A stretch of DNA of 64,000 nucleotides from assembly GCA_030068075.1 (NCBI GenBank), contig CM057825.1:121199434-121263433 (forward strand), read 5' to 3'. The position numbers and the translations under genes are program-made. Source of the DNA: Paguma larvata (Eukaryota > Chordata > Mammalia > Carnivora > Viverridae). The notes under the pieces were generated by a model, which did not search any database, was not told the DNA's origin, and saw only the letters and a list, made by a program, of their open reading frames with translations. Positions 11,590 to 21,964 of this stretch are shown in pieces. Positions within the stretch are counted from its first letter, which is position 1. Each line of letters starts with the position of its first letter.

Positions 11590-11755
11590 CCCCCGCTCCC
11601 AACAACCCAGCGAGGTCAGGCTGTTGTGATCTCCATTTTCCTTTGGAATGGAAGTACTGAGAGGGTCACCCAGCTAGGCGGCAGAGCCAGCCTGGGAGAG
11701 AAAGCAGCTTGACCCCAGAAGCTCTGCCCGTCACCCAGATCCCCTCTTGAGGAAC
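11590..11755 (-). mobile_element. MIR SINE fragment
   Basis: 'caacaacccagcgaggtcag', 'gatctccattttcctttgg' and 'gtcacccagctaggcggcag' follow the reversed MIR consensus. Confidence 0.7.
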
Positions 11756-13270
11756 TTTGGGCTATGTGCGATATGGGGGAAAATGCTAGTGTCCTGATGA
11801 GTGACCCTTGCTGTATCCCGCACCAGGCCAACGAGACTCTGTCCTGAAACACTGATGCTTGAGCTTTAGGACACAGATTGGAGAAAACTAACCAGAAGCG
11901 GCTGATACAGAGTTCTTTGAGCAGATGTTCGAAGCTTCCCTGGCATCTAGACTCCACGTGTTGCCCTCAGCCCCACGTCCCTGCCCATTCTGCAAGCTGG
12001 CCCGTTCTCATCCGTGAGCTCCCCCTTTTGGGTACAAGTCATTGGTAGTCTCTTTTGTTTGCCACCAGAGAATTCTGGGACAGGAAAGATCCAGGAAGGG
12101 GTCTCTGGACCTCCTGGGCCCTGCCGGCCTCTGCAAGTAGGGAGGGAGTCAGTCTGTGCAGCAGGGAAGGTGTGAAGACAAGCCTAAGGCTCAATGGGGA
12201 GGAAGTAGAGGAGGAACGGGCAGGCTTCCTCCCTGAAGAGCAAGAACAGATGACTTTCAGGCTGTTGGAAGCCCACAGGCTCTCATCAGGCTGCCGAGGC
12301 TTAAGCCTTGGCTCTGTCTTGCTCGATGGAGAACTTCAAACACATTATTGAATAATGTCTCTGGACACGTTTCCCCTTCTGGAAGGGGGTGCCTCTTAAC
12401 ATCTGCTTTGTGGAGCTGACGGAAGACCCACTGAGTTAACGGTGCATTTTATCATCGCTTCTTTGGGGCATAGATCTCAACATCTTCGTGTCTGAAACTA
12501 GAACGTGGCTCACAATTTATAGTATGTCATCAGTTATTGGATGGAGGGAGTGTTTTGCTTACCAGAAAATACAAGGGTGAACCATTGACGTCATCTTAGA
12601 TTCAGTGATACAGAATGGCTGGACTGTTGTGTGAGCTTCAAATATTAGGAATTACTGTTTCTGTTTATATTGCCAGCTCCTAGCATGTCTTAAGCACTCA
12701 GTTAATTGTGGGCGCGATGAAGATCCCTCGTGAGTTTGAGCCCGACCTGAAGGTGTATGTCAACATTTGAACCCAATAAAAATCAAGAAGAGGTCACATT
12801 CTGGGCTCCCTTCTGGGGAGAGCGGTCAACACAAACCTACAGACGGAACCCCAAGACAGGGGGAAATGGGGAGACTCTGGTTGCAAGAAATCACTTTTGC
12901 AATCACGTGTCTCCTTTGTTCCACAGTTTGCAATACAAACCCACTGACCCCCCTCCACCTCTGCTTCCTGCTGGTTGACAAACCGCTCAGACCACAAGTG
13001 GTAACCAGGGACTCACCAGTGACCAGGTGATTGCTCCACGCCCAGGATCTGCCTGACCAGTTGCAAGCTCTGTCCAAACGCTGTCACTCACCTTCAGCTT
13101 GGCCACATAATCGGGTGACTGGAGCTCCCCAGCGTTGTCCTTGTAACTGTTCAGATCCCAACGTTCTTGATCAGGTTTTATTTGCTCCAACCTACAGGTG
13201 TGATTATAAGAGGGCATCTGTTCATCTGGGCATTTTTCTCAACATTCACTCATGTGAAATAGCTGACCAG
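11756..13270. other. Unique sequence, no gene seen
   Basis: ORFs of 60-117 codons occur on both strands with no recognisable family, and no strong interspersed repeat is seen. A few words near 12640-12710 could be a decayed L2 end. Confidence 0.4.
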
Positions 13271-13274
13271 GGAG

Positions 13275-13690
13275 AGAAGTATATAGCACGATGTCTAACT
13301 CAAATGCCTGGGTTCATGTCTCCACTGCTCAATATGCGACCTTCCTTCGTAGGAAAGGCATCCAACAGCTGTCAGCCTCAGTGACCTCATCTCTATTATG
13401 TTCCAGGCACTGTTCCATGCAGTTCACATAAAATAATTTATTGAATCCTAGCAACCATCTATGAGGTGGGAACCCTATTAACATCTCCATTTTACAGGTG
13501 ATGAAAAGGATGCTTCCAGACGTTCTATAACTTGTCCAATTACATAGCCAGACAGTAGCCAATGGTCTGTCTCCAGCGCTCAGGCTCTTGACCTTCCTGA
13601 TGCAAGAGTGTGGTAAGATTAAATGAGATAATGCGCGCAAACCATATAGCTCAGTGCTAGGCTTTACCCACACAATAAAGTTGGCTTTAC
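13275..13690 (+). mobile_element. MIR (+) interrupted by a second MIR
   Basis: The first part, to about 13392, reads 'aatgcctgggttcatgtctc' and 'tcagcctcagtgacctcatc'. The element appears to resume near 13615 with gattaaatgagataatgcgc and a MIR-like tail. The gap is filled by an oppositely oriented MIR. Confidence 0.65.
13393..13612 (-). mobile_element. MIR (-) inserted in another MIR
   Basis: 'attatgttccaggcactgtt', 'aacatctccattttacaggt' and 'gtctccagcgctcaggctct' give a nearly complete reversed MIR lying between the two halves of the plus-strand copy. Confidence 0.8.
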
Positions 13691-13699
13691 TGCAACAGT

Positions 13700-13935
13700 T
13701 TCCACTTACCAAGCACTTCTCCCGTGCCACTCATTGTACTCTGTCCCCAAACATTCAATTTCTCTCATTCACATAGGAAACAGGAATAATTATTACCTTC
13801 CTTTTAAAGGCAAGGAGGCTTCAAAGAGGTGTTTTCATTACAAATTATTATGGACCAGACGCATTATAGACGCTATGCTGGAGGTGATTCACCCCAGGGC
13901 ACACAGTTATTGAGAAGGCAGTTCTCCCGGACTCC
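13700..13935 (-). mobile_element. MIR SINE fragment
   Basis: 'accaagcacttctcccgtgc', 'ataattattaccttcctttt' and 'ccccagggcacacagttatt' are in reversed MIR order, directly after the nested pair. Confidence 0.7.
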
Positions 13936-13964
13936 AAGCCTGTTCTCTCTCCAGGAGCCTCCTG

Positions 13965-13988
13965 GCTCCAACAGCAGGGGGCATCTGA
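13965..13988 (+). promoter_or_regulatory. CTCF-like motif candidate
   Basis: The string caacagcagggggcatc at 13969-13985 resembles the CTCF core CCASYAGRKGGC. This is a sequence match by eye only; occupancy cannot be judged. Confidence 0.3.
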
Positions 13989-14039
13989 CAAGGATGCAAA
14001 AAAAAAAAAATCACTTCAAGGGGACCAGGCAAGACTCAG

Positions 14040-14364
14040 GCACTGTTGCAATCAAAGAGTAAGGAGCTGCTCCCAGCTTGGAGCGATCTGCCCTAGAATT
14101 GATCCTAAGATACCAGAGCGACAAGGGAACTTGGCGATGATTTTGTGCCGGCCTCCTCTGCACAGTGGAAGGGAAGCTGGATCCCTGCCCGAGGGATACA
14201 GCTCATTAGCGGAGCTGGAGCAAAACGCCGTGGCTTCGGAGTCCCCGCCAAACAATCCCTTTCGCTAGCCACTCTGCACGAGGCGAGAGGAGAGCGTGGC
14301 CAACTGCACTGAGGGGCTTCCATTCGAGTCTTGTGATAATCTAGTTTCTCCTGGCATTAGAAAA
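14040..14364. other. Unique, CpG-enriched block
   Basis: I count about 15 CpG dinucleotides between 14070 and 14335, well above the window background. No repeat is recognised. It is too short and too CpG-poor to be a classical CpG island. Confidence 0.35.
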
Positions 14365-14720
14365 GCGGTGCGTGCGTGCCATAGAAAATTGGGGAAATAC
14401 GGAAATGCAGAAAGTGATGACAAAAATAAAATGATCCTGTTTCCCACCACCCAGGGAGCCGTAGATAACTTGGCATGTTTCCTTCTAGGCCTGCCTTCCC
14501 TGTGCATAGCTTTTTGTTTGTTTTGGTTCTAGTTTTTATATACTTGTGAATGCACTGTGTATATAACTTGTTACCAGCCTTCCCACTTACATTATAAATA
14601 TTTTTCCGTGGTATTACAGACGCCTCGTAAACATTTTTTTTCCCTTTTCAATAATGAAATGCAACAGTCCCCTGCCCTATTCCCATCTTCCGCCCACAGA
14701 CGCACACCCATTGAGATTCC
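14365..14720 (-). mobile_element. Probable L1 LINE remnant, antisense
   Basis: 'tgatcctgtttcccaccacc', 'ataacttggcatgtttcctt' and 'cattataaatatttttccgt' resemble a reversed old L1 3' segment in which 'cccaccacccagagataacc' and a following 'tttccatgtc' motif occur. Divergence is high. Confidence 0.5.
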
Positions 14721-15389
14721 CTGGGGAACCACTTGTAACCATTGACATTCAAAGGTTTTCTACGGGTCCCTCCCTATGGTTAACTAGTATGTGACCTCTA
14801 GATGCCTCTGCTTGGGCAATTACCTGTTGATTTCCTGCTATGGTGGATGGGAGCTGGTCATGTTATGTTGGGATTTGGGCAGTGGGCAGAAGGACATGTC
14901 CAGGAGCCTTTGGGATATTTACAATGTCTTTGATCCAGGATGTTTGCCTGAGACCTGTGGATGTTAGGGACGCCCGATGTGGCCAACCTCATCTCCACCA
15001 ACTGTCCTGCCTAACCGTCTACCTTAAGTAACGTCACCTCTGGACCCTTGGCGCGATGGTTACAGAGGATGGAGAAAGACCAGCAGTCATTACAGTGGGT
15101 ACCAGTCTCGTCTCGCCACTCCACCTCAACAGACATTGATACCCGAAATTTACATGGTGCTTTTCCTCCGCATCCTCACTTATATAAGCACCAGAACAAG
15201 ATTTTTTTTTTCCCAAGAGGATGGGCCAGGAACAAAGACTACTTTGCCAAATATAATAGAACAGTTCATACAATCTGCTGCTTTGGGGGTTAAAAAGTCC
15301 TAGAACATTCTATTCCCTTTCTTTGCTATCCTATTATTCATGTGATGCCTCAAAATAATTATTTTCTGAGAGGATCTTAGCCTCCCAGA

Positions 15390-16160
15390 TGCACTTCGAA
15401 TGTCACGAAAGAGCAGAGGAAACGAGCATTAGATGCGGCACGACGAAGCAAGAACGGAAAACAAATTGCCCCTGGCCTGTGATGTATGGCACCCGGAATA
15501 AACACAGGGAGCTTCGTGAAAGCAAGTTCATTTTATTTACGGTGAAATCCAACTTGAATGGCTGGCAAGACCATTAACTGTCCTCACCTAATCATGGACA
15601 TGAGCCCATCTAAATTATCCTGAAAATCCCAACTTGTTGGGCAGATGAAAAGGATGGTCTTCGTTAAAGGCAAAACATTTCAAAGTCACTTTTATAAAGT
15701 GGGAAAACCTCCTTTCTGTTCATTTCCTCTCTATTAAAGGTGTCTAAACAACGTATCGATTCCCGTAAAGAGAAAGAGCAGGAAAAGAGATCGTGTACAG
15801 ATTGAATAAAAACTTCGGGGTTTATTACATTAGAGCTATAATTCAAACAGGCTTTGGAAAGAACTTTTGTCTAATTAGTCATTGTAATCAGGTATCTGTG
15901 GGAATAAGTGTTAATGCTTGGAACAGACAACCAATTAATCATGTCTACAGTCAGCATAATGGCTGGCATCAGGCTCCATGCTTTTCAGACTCCTGTATGC
16001 AAATATAAAACAAGCAGCTGGCTATCCTGTGCTTTTACTAGAACACAAGGCACATCGCTTTCTGCACGGTGAGGCTCTTCTGAGAGCTCATCCCTAGCTG
16101 TCTGAATCTCTAAAGCATCAACCACTAACCAACGGAAAACAGAGGCAGGAAGTACAGGGA
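15390..16160. promoter_or_regulatory. Candidate conserved non-coding element
   Basis: About 770 bp without recognisable repeats. It retains CpGs (for example cgtatcgattcccgt near 15752) and carries homeodomain-type sites TAATTA at 15872-15877 and AATTAA at 15933-15938, plus an octamer ATGCAAAT at 15997-16004. Composition and motif density resemble developmental enhancers. No conservation data are available, so this is inference. Confidence 0.35.
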
Positions 16161-16214
16161 AAGTACGCAGAGGGCCATTCCGTTCAGGACAGCAAGATAT
16201 CAATAAAAAATGGC

Positions 16215-16400
16215 ATTAAAAAGTAGTTCTGCATGCCAAGCAGTGGACTAAGTTCTGTGCATATATTACGTTAGTTAATCCTTATAGCGACTTTGGTATA
16301 TAGGCGCGAAACAAAGAAACTGAACTTCAGAGCAGTTAGGTTATTTGTTCGGGTTTGCACAGATGGTCCTGGGGCTCAAACTCAAGCCAGTCTGACTGCA
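16215..16400 (-). mobile_element. MIR SINE fragment
   Basis: 'gcatgccaagcagtggacta', 'agttaatccttatagcgact' and 'tggggctcaaactcaagcca' follow reversed MIR order. Confidence 0.78.
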
Positions 16401-16469
16401 AAGTGGATGATGTATCTGTTTCTGATGTGAAATTTAATGAAGGGAACTCTCGTTTAGAATGGAGTCAGG

Positions 16470-16490
16470 AGGCCAGCAGGGGGAGCTCTC
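16470..16490 (+). promoter_or_regulatory. CTCF-like motif candidate
   Basis: ccagcagggggagc at 16473-16486 fits the CTCF core CCASYAGRKGG well except at the end. It lies in unique sequence between a MIR and a SINE. Confidence 0.3.
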
Positions 16491-16647
16491 ATGCCCTAGC
16501 ACTCATCAATTGTAGACCCAAACCCAACAGGAAAAGAGGCCCCTCGGCAAGCCCAATGAGGGTCATGACTCAACTAATGGGAAGCCACTATACTTTGAAT
16601 TCCCAGTTTGTTCCAGTGAACTTTTTATTTATAATGACCCCTCCCTT

Positions 16648-16888
16648 GGGGCACCTGGGTGGCTCAGTTGGTTGAGCGTCCCACTTCGGCTCAGGTCATG
16701 GTCTCACGGTTTGTGGGTTTGGACCCCAAGTCAGGCTCTGTGCTGACAGCTCAGAGCCTGGGGCCTGCTTCCGATTCTGCGTCTCCCTCTCTCTCTCTGC
16801 CCCTCCCCTACTTGTGCTCTACTTCTCTCTGTCAAAAATAAACAACAAAAACAATGTTTTTAAATAAGTAAAATAAAATAAAATAAAA
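16648..16888 (+). mobile_element. CAN SINE, young felid type
   Basis: It starts ggggcacctgggtggctcag and carries 'gacagctcagagcctggggc', a CT-rich block and an A-rich tail that grades into an (AAAAT)n microsatellite at about 16865-16888. It directly abuts an older inverted SINE. Confidence 0.95.
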
Positions 16889-17206
16889 GATTTTATTTTT
16901 AAGTAATCTCTACACCCAATATGGGCCTTCAACTCATGACCCCCAGATCAAGAGTCACATGCTCAGGGGGCCTGGGTGGCTCAGTGGGTTAAGCAGTCGA
17001 CTTCAGCTCAGGTCATGATCTCACGGTCTGTGAGTTCAAGCCCCACGTCGGGCTCTGTGCCTGCTTCCGATTCTGTATCTCCCTCTCTCTCTGCCCTTCC
17101 CCTGCTCACGCTCTGTCTATGTCTCTCAAAAATAAATAAAAAACGTTAAAAAAAAAGTTAAAAAAAAAGAGTCACATGCTCTATTGACTGAGCCAGCCAG
17201 GAGCCC
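16889..17206 (-). mobile_element. Older CAN SINE split by a younger SINE
   Basis: The left part has 'aagtaatctctacacccaat' and the right part, from 17182, has attgactgagccagccagga. This is the short tRNA-Lys type without the long body. The interruption occurs at the shared 14-bp agagtcacatgctc. Confidence 0.9.
16965..17167 (+). mobile_element. CAN SINE nested in another SINE
   Basis: Flanked by perfect 14-bp target-site duplications agagtcacatgctc at 16951-16964 and 17168-17181. It reads aggggg-cctgggtggctc at the left and ends in an A-rich tail with internal gtt. The body is shorter than the usual copy because the 'gctgacagctcagagcctg' segment is missing. Confidence 0.97.
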
Positions 17207-17789
17207 CCAAAACATGAATGCTTTAATATGTTTTACATGTAGAGTCATAAGATGTCTCCGACAGAAAAGTCATTGCCATTTGCACTAGGCGACAGCCCTA
17301 TAAGGGAAGGCTTCCTGGAGAAGGTGAGACTATCTAAAGTGAAGCAAGTCACTGATGGGGGTGTAGAAAAGGCAAAGCCTAGGTGCAGGGTGATGGGAAC
17401 AGAGGCAGAAGCAGGCAGCTAGATGGCCTGAGTGGAAAGAACTAAGGCCAGAAAGGCTCCAATCCTCTGTCCTAGAGAACCCAGCTGCTGGTGTCATTAC
17501 CTTCCAGAGTCAGAGGAGCTGATCTCTGTGGGGTTCACTTCTAGTAAGAACTATGTATTCCAGATAGGCTTGGGGCTCTGTCCAGCTCACTCACACATGT
17601 GCACAAGCTATGGACGTTTTTGCTTTCTTAAAAAAAATAGGTTAATTTCCTGCCTGCACACCTCAGTTCCACGGGGCAGAAATGAGAGATGACACATATA
17701 GATTGTAGGCTCCCTTGCTTCCCCTTATCATGACTCAGAGAGAACAAAAGACAACAGTCTGGGTCCTACCAGTCAGATGGGGAAGGAAA
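17207..17789. other. Unique sequence, no gene seen
   Basis: No recognisable repeat or gene. The 86-codon ORF at 17432-17692 has no family resemblance. Confidence 0.4.
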
Positions 17790-17960
17790 TGACCAGCCCA
17801 GATCATGTCACCCCCCTGTCTAATAAAACCTTCCGTGGCTGCCCAGTACGCTTGAAAACTCAGAGTGTCCCCATGGTGCTTGGACTGTAGTTCTTCCACA
17901 GTGGCAAGGTCGACACCATCACACCCTCCACTCCGTTCGCCCTTCACACTGAGTCTGCCA
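17790..17960 (+). mobile_element. L2 LINE fragment
   Basis: 'cagatcatgtcacccccctg', 'ataaaaccttccgtggctgc' and 'ttcgcccttcacactg' follow the part of the L2 3' region that contains 'ccctccagtggctcccc'. Confidence 0.65.
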
Positions 17961-19224
17961 GGTGGACGGATTATGCTCAGCTTACAATGAGAAAAAGTGA
18001 GGTTCAAAGAGAAGAGGTTTGGCAGAATCGGGGTTTGAGCCTGAGCGTGGCTGAATTCTGATTTCTGCTGCTGGTCGCCTGGTCTCCACGCGGCAGGTTA
18101 GGTCTCTAGAACTTGCAGAACCACAACTTTGTGACCTCCGAACGACGTCTCCCCTTACCTCCCAGCCCCTGGCCGCCACCACTCTGCCCTCTGGTTCTAC
18201 GTGTTTGGCTATTTTCATAGCATTTTTGTAGGAAGATAAAAGAGAGACATAGGAGAAGGCCAAGAGTGAAGGAAAGAGAGAGAGAGAGAAGCAGGGAGGG
18301 AGGAAGGAGGGGAGTAAGTAGGGGGTTGGGGGATCCTGGGGGGTGAAGAAGGAGAGGCAGATCTGATCTTGGGGCTGAGAAGTGCCCCACCTTGTGCATT
18401 TGGCAGAGCCCATGCCTCTCCTAAAGGACACCTGTTCTTTGAACAGTTTCCCCCTGGCCAGGGCCCAGGAGGCGAGAGTGGAGGAGACAGGAGACAGTGA
18501 CACAGGCACATTTATTGATTCCAAATAGACTCCCCTGGGAGCACATCAGAATGATTTTCAGGATTCAATTGAATCGACTCGTTCTTTAAATTAAATTCTT
18601 TCATTGCAGCTCAGCTCCTCACCAAACCGCATGGTTCTGTCCTAAAGGGGCTCTGATTCCCAATTAATAAATGAGACCTTGAGTAATCGGATTCTGAGTT
18701 TTGCTGACGGGGGTAGACCAGATGACTGAGCAGGTCAGAAGGGGAAAGGCAGGGGAACATACCACCTCATTTCTCTCCGGGAAGGCCCACCTGGATGAGC
18801 CGGTGGCGGGGACAAAAGGGGAAGGAGCAAGGTTACATTTGCAGGGAAGCTCCAGAAACAGGTCCTCGTTCCCGGGGCACTGGCTCTGCTCTTGGCTGCT
18901 TGTGACATTGTGAGACCCCAGTCGGAAACAATCCGGGGGTGGACTGGGACAGGAAGGTGGCACATCTTGCAGTGCAGGGTTATCCGAGGGAAAGGTGGGC
19001 AATAGCTTGCTACGTTGGGCTCTGCTCCCGCTCAGTCTATCCCTTGAGTTCTCCCTGTTGCTCGGATCAAGGTGAAGGCTTGCATTCCGGAGGAGGGAAA
19101 GAGTTGGGCTGCTCTGAAACAGGGGTGTTCAGATGGAAGTGGCGGTAAAGCATAAACTTCAGGGGGTGAGCCCTTTTGGGGAACCACCCTCCTACCTGGA
19201 ACTTCACGGGTACCGTCTCCTCCA
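17961..19224. other. Mostly unique, GA-rich patch, weak MIR scrap
   Basis: A GA-rich imperfect repeat lies at 18262-18320; on the minus strand it makes Leu/Pro/Ser-rich ORFs of up to 180 codons that I do not regard as genes. A possible MIR scrap is at 17975-18060. The rest shows no recognisable feature. Confidence 0.4.
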
Positions 19225-19375
19225 ATCCCCTGCTGGAGGTAGAACTAGCACCTGCACTTCACAGAAGAGGAAACTGAGGCACAGAGGAGGTCAAGGAGGT
19301 GCCCATGAGCATGGAGTGGGGATGTGGTATAGCCAGGATTTGAACGTAGGTCTTTTTATCCCCAGTTCTACAAAA
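19225..19375 (-). mobile_element. MIR SINE fragment
   Basis: 'agaagaggaaactgaggcac', 'agaggaggtcaaggaggtgc' and 'ggatttgaacgtaggtcttt' are reversed MIR landmarks. Confidence 0.85.
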
Positions 19376-19800
19376 CAATTAAGAGCAAGGATTCTAGGGG
19401 CGCCTGGGTGGCTCAGTCGGTTGGGCGTCCAACTTCGGCTCAGGTCATGGTCTCACGGTTCATGGGTTCGAGCCCCGCATCGGGCTCTGGCCTGACAGCT
19501 CGGAGCCTGGAGCCTGCTTCGGATTCTGTAACTCCCTCTCTCTCTGCCCCTCTCCCGCTCACACTCTGTTTCTCTCTGTGTGTCTCAAAAAATAAGTAAA
19601 TGTTAAAGAAATTTTTTTAATAAAAAAAAAAATGTTGACTCTAGAGCCACCCAATCTATATTTCAATCCAAGCTCTTCCCTGCTACCAGCTGTGTGCCCT
19701 TGAGCAAATTACATAACGTCTCTGTGCCTCAGGTTGCCTTCGTGGGAGGACAAAGTCTACCCACTTGACAGAGTTGAGAATCTAATTCTGAAGGATCTCA
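19376..19800 (+). mobile_element. MIR split by a CAN SINE
   Basis: The left stub reads aattaagagcaaggattcta. The right part continues with 'gactctagagccacccaatc', 'ctaccagctgtgtgcccttg' and 'tctctgtgcctcaggttgcc'. This is one plus-strand MIR broken after its first 20 or so bases by a SINE. Confidence 0.85.
19398..19636 (+). mobile_element. CAN SINE, young, inside MIR
   Basis: The head gcgcctgggtggctcagtcg is well preserved, followed by the felid-type body and A-rich tail. Short flanks gattctag (19390-19397) and gactctag (19637-19644) are a probable target-site duplication with one mismatch. Confidence 0.95.
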
Positions 19801-20089
19801 ATGGTCAGTGGTTTAGAGCAGAGACTGTACAGGGTAAAGGCTGATGGAAACGTGGCTGAAGAGTCTTTGCATTCTTAACCACAAAGCAATATTCTGTGCA
19901 ATGAAAGAGAGAGCGGTAGTCTGTGTGAAGGAGGGGGAGTGGTTAGATCAGGGGGAGAGGGGGCTCTCAGTGGGCCTGCACTGGATGAGCGGGGAGTCTT
20001 TGGGCTGCCCTCAGAGCATCCTGCCACGGGTCTCCTCCAGGCTGGTCTTCACCTTGTTCTTGTAGTTCAAGGGGATCCAAGGAGACTGC

Positions 20090-20345
20090 TCATTTCAGCC
20101 AAGCAGATCTGGGGACAGGCCTCCAGGCACCCCGCATGGGGAGCTCCCCGCTCTGGCTGCGACCAGAACCCGGTGGTGTGCAGAGGGGAGGCTGCACGTG
20201 CCCTCCTGACGAACCGAGCTCCGCGTGTTGCCGGGAGAGCCATAATCAGGCCAGATCTCAGCGTGGCAGCCAGGACGTGTTTGGAGCGGTTTCCAGCCCT
20301 CCTTCCCCAGGGCCTAGTTAACTGAATACACCCTTCCGAAGGGCT
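20090..20345. other. Small CpG-dense, GC-rich block
   Basis: About 15 CpGs lie in roughly 220 bp, including ctccgcgtgttgccggg and gacgaaccgagc. Overlapping ORFs on both strands (up to 128 codons) follow from the GC-richness and match nothing I know. Confidence 0.35.
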
Positions 20346-20429
20346 GCGTATCAGCATTTCACCAGAAGAAGGATGGCTCTGCAGAGCTCTCTCTCAGGCA
20401 AACCAGAAGGCAGACAGGGTTTGCCAGAC

Positions 20430-20665
20430 GGAAAAGGGTTCGAATCCCAGCTGTGCCCGCTTACCAGCTCTGTCATCCTGAAGAAGTGACTTTAACTACC
20501 CTAAAGCCCGGTTTCCTCCTCCTTCGAAAAATGAGGATAATAATATTACTGACTTCTTAAGGTTGTTGTAATGATTACATTGAGGTAATCCATGTAAAGC
20601 TTTAAGCTCAGTGCCTGGGAGATGACCTCTTAGTATTTGCAAGCGATTATTGTCATTGTTGATAA
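20430..20665 (+). mobile_element. MIR SINE, near full length
   Basis: 'gggttcgaatcccagctgtg' (B box region), 'agctctgtcatcctgaagaa', 'aatgaggataataatattac' and 'ggttgttgtaatgattacat' follow MIR from tRNA-like head to tail. Confidence 0.9.
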
Positions 20666-20709
20666 TATGCTGAGGCTAATAATTAGTAAAATTAAGCAAG
20701 TTAATAGCA

Positions 20710-20912
20710 GGGGCACCTGGGTGACTCAGTCAGTTGAGCGTCCGACTTCAGCTCAGGTCATGATCCCACGGTATGTGAGTTCGAGCCCCACGTTAGGCTC
20801 TGCGCTGACAGCTCAGAGCCTGGAGCCTGCTTCGGATTCTGTGTCTCCCTCTCTCTCTGCTCCTCCCCTGCTCATGCTCTGTCTCTCTCAGAAATAAATA
20901 AACATTAAAAAA
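20710..20912 (+). mobile_element. CAN SINE with perfect target duplication
   Basis: Flanked by aagttaatagca at 20698-20709 and 20913-20924. Head, 'gacagctcagagcctggagc' body, CT-rich block and A-tail are all present, so the copy is young. Confidence 0.97.
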
Positions 20913-20924
20913 AAGTTAATAGCA

Positions 20925-21412
20925 AATTAGAGTTTTCAGGTGGACTTTTTTTTTCCAAGAGGAGCTTCAACATCGGTTCCTTCCAGCCTGTAGGGGTCTA
21001 TCGAGTTCTCTGAGCTCCTGAGCCAGGAAGCCTATGGAGTTTCTATAAGGAAGGGACTATCTCTGTATTAGGTGAAGGTCGCCTCCTTTTTTTCTCAGTT
21101 GAGTAGCAGGTTATCAATCAATAGATTGAGAACCTGAGCATATTCTCCTACATCCGGTAGGTTCACTGTAAGTGTTTCAGAAAGTACTGAACGCTGTGTT
21201 GGCGGAGAAAGGACACTTCCGGGTAAGCTTCCCTTTTTTCCCTGGTGGCCGGGAAGCTCAAGGCCAAGAGTCAGCCCGTCCTTTTTACTGTTCTTTCCCA
21301 AGTCAGACTTCTTCCTGCCTAGGGGGCACTGCATCTGCCATATCCTTGCTGGGAGTCCCTTCCCTTAGATACACGTATGGCTCTTTGTCACTTCAAGCAA
21401 GTCTCTGTCATT
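20925..21412. other. Unique sequence, no gene seen
   Basis: No repeat or gene recognised; it contains short T-runs at about 20946 and 21088. Confidence 0.4.
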
Positions 21413-21780
21413 GTGTTAGGCCACTTGGGCTGTGGTGACAGAATGCCACAGCCCAGGTGGCTTATAAGCAACAGAAGTTCTTACTGCTCTGGAGGCTGGA
21501 AGTCTGAGATCAGGGTGCCAGCGTGGCCGGGTTCTTCCGGCTCCTTCCACTTCCGCATTGCTGACATCCTCTTGCACTCTCCCTCACGTGGCAGAGAGCA
21601 GGGCGAGGAAGCAACCTCTCCTGTGCCTCTCGTAGGGGCACTGATCCTATTCCTGAGGGTGCCACCGTCATGACTTTATTGAACCCTAATCACCTCCCAA
21701 AGGCCCATCTAGTGCCATCACATTGCCAGGTAGGGTTTCAACAAATGAATCTGGGAGACACAGACTTTCAGGCCATAACT
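21413..21780 (-). mobile_element. MaLR LTR remnant, MLT1/MST-like
   Basis: 'ggtgacagaatgccacagcc', 'ctctggaggctggaagtctg', 'aatcacctcccaaaggccc' and 'tcaacaaatgaatctgggag' are in reversed MaLR LTR order. The copy is near complete but diverged. Confidence 0.85.
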
Positions 21781-21964
21781 GTCACCTTGGCAACGCCATC
21801 GCTCACTGTCCCGCTTCAAATCTCAGCTCCAGCATCTCCAGTCACTCATCTGTTGTCTGTTTTTCCCTGGGACAAAGGGAAGCCCCTACAACAGGCTGAC
21901 ACCGAACTGGTCTCAGAAGACCACATGGTGTAAATTTGCACCAACTTCCTACAAAATTATCAAG

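Noticed and set aside
17982..18524. 180-codon minus-strand ORF
   Set aside because: Its middle is a low-complexity Leu/Ser/Pro segment produced by a GA-rich patch, and alternative frames are equally open. No family resemblance.
19939..20357. Overlapping 128- and 96-codon ORFs on both strands
   Set aside because: GC-rich sequence lowers stop codon frequency. Neither translation resembles a protein I know.
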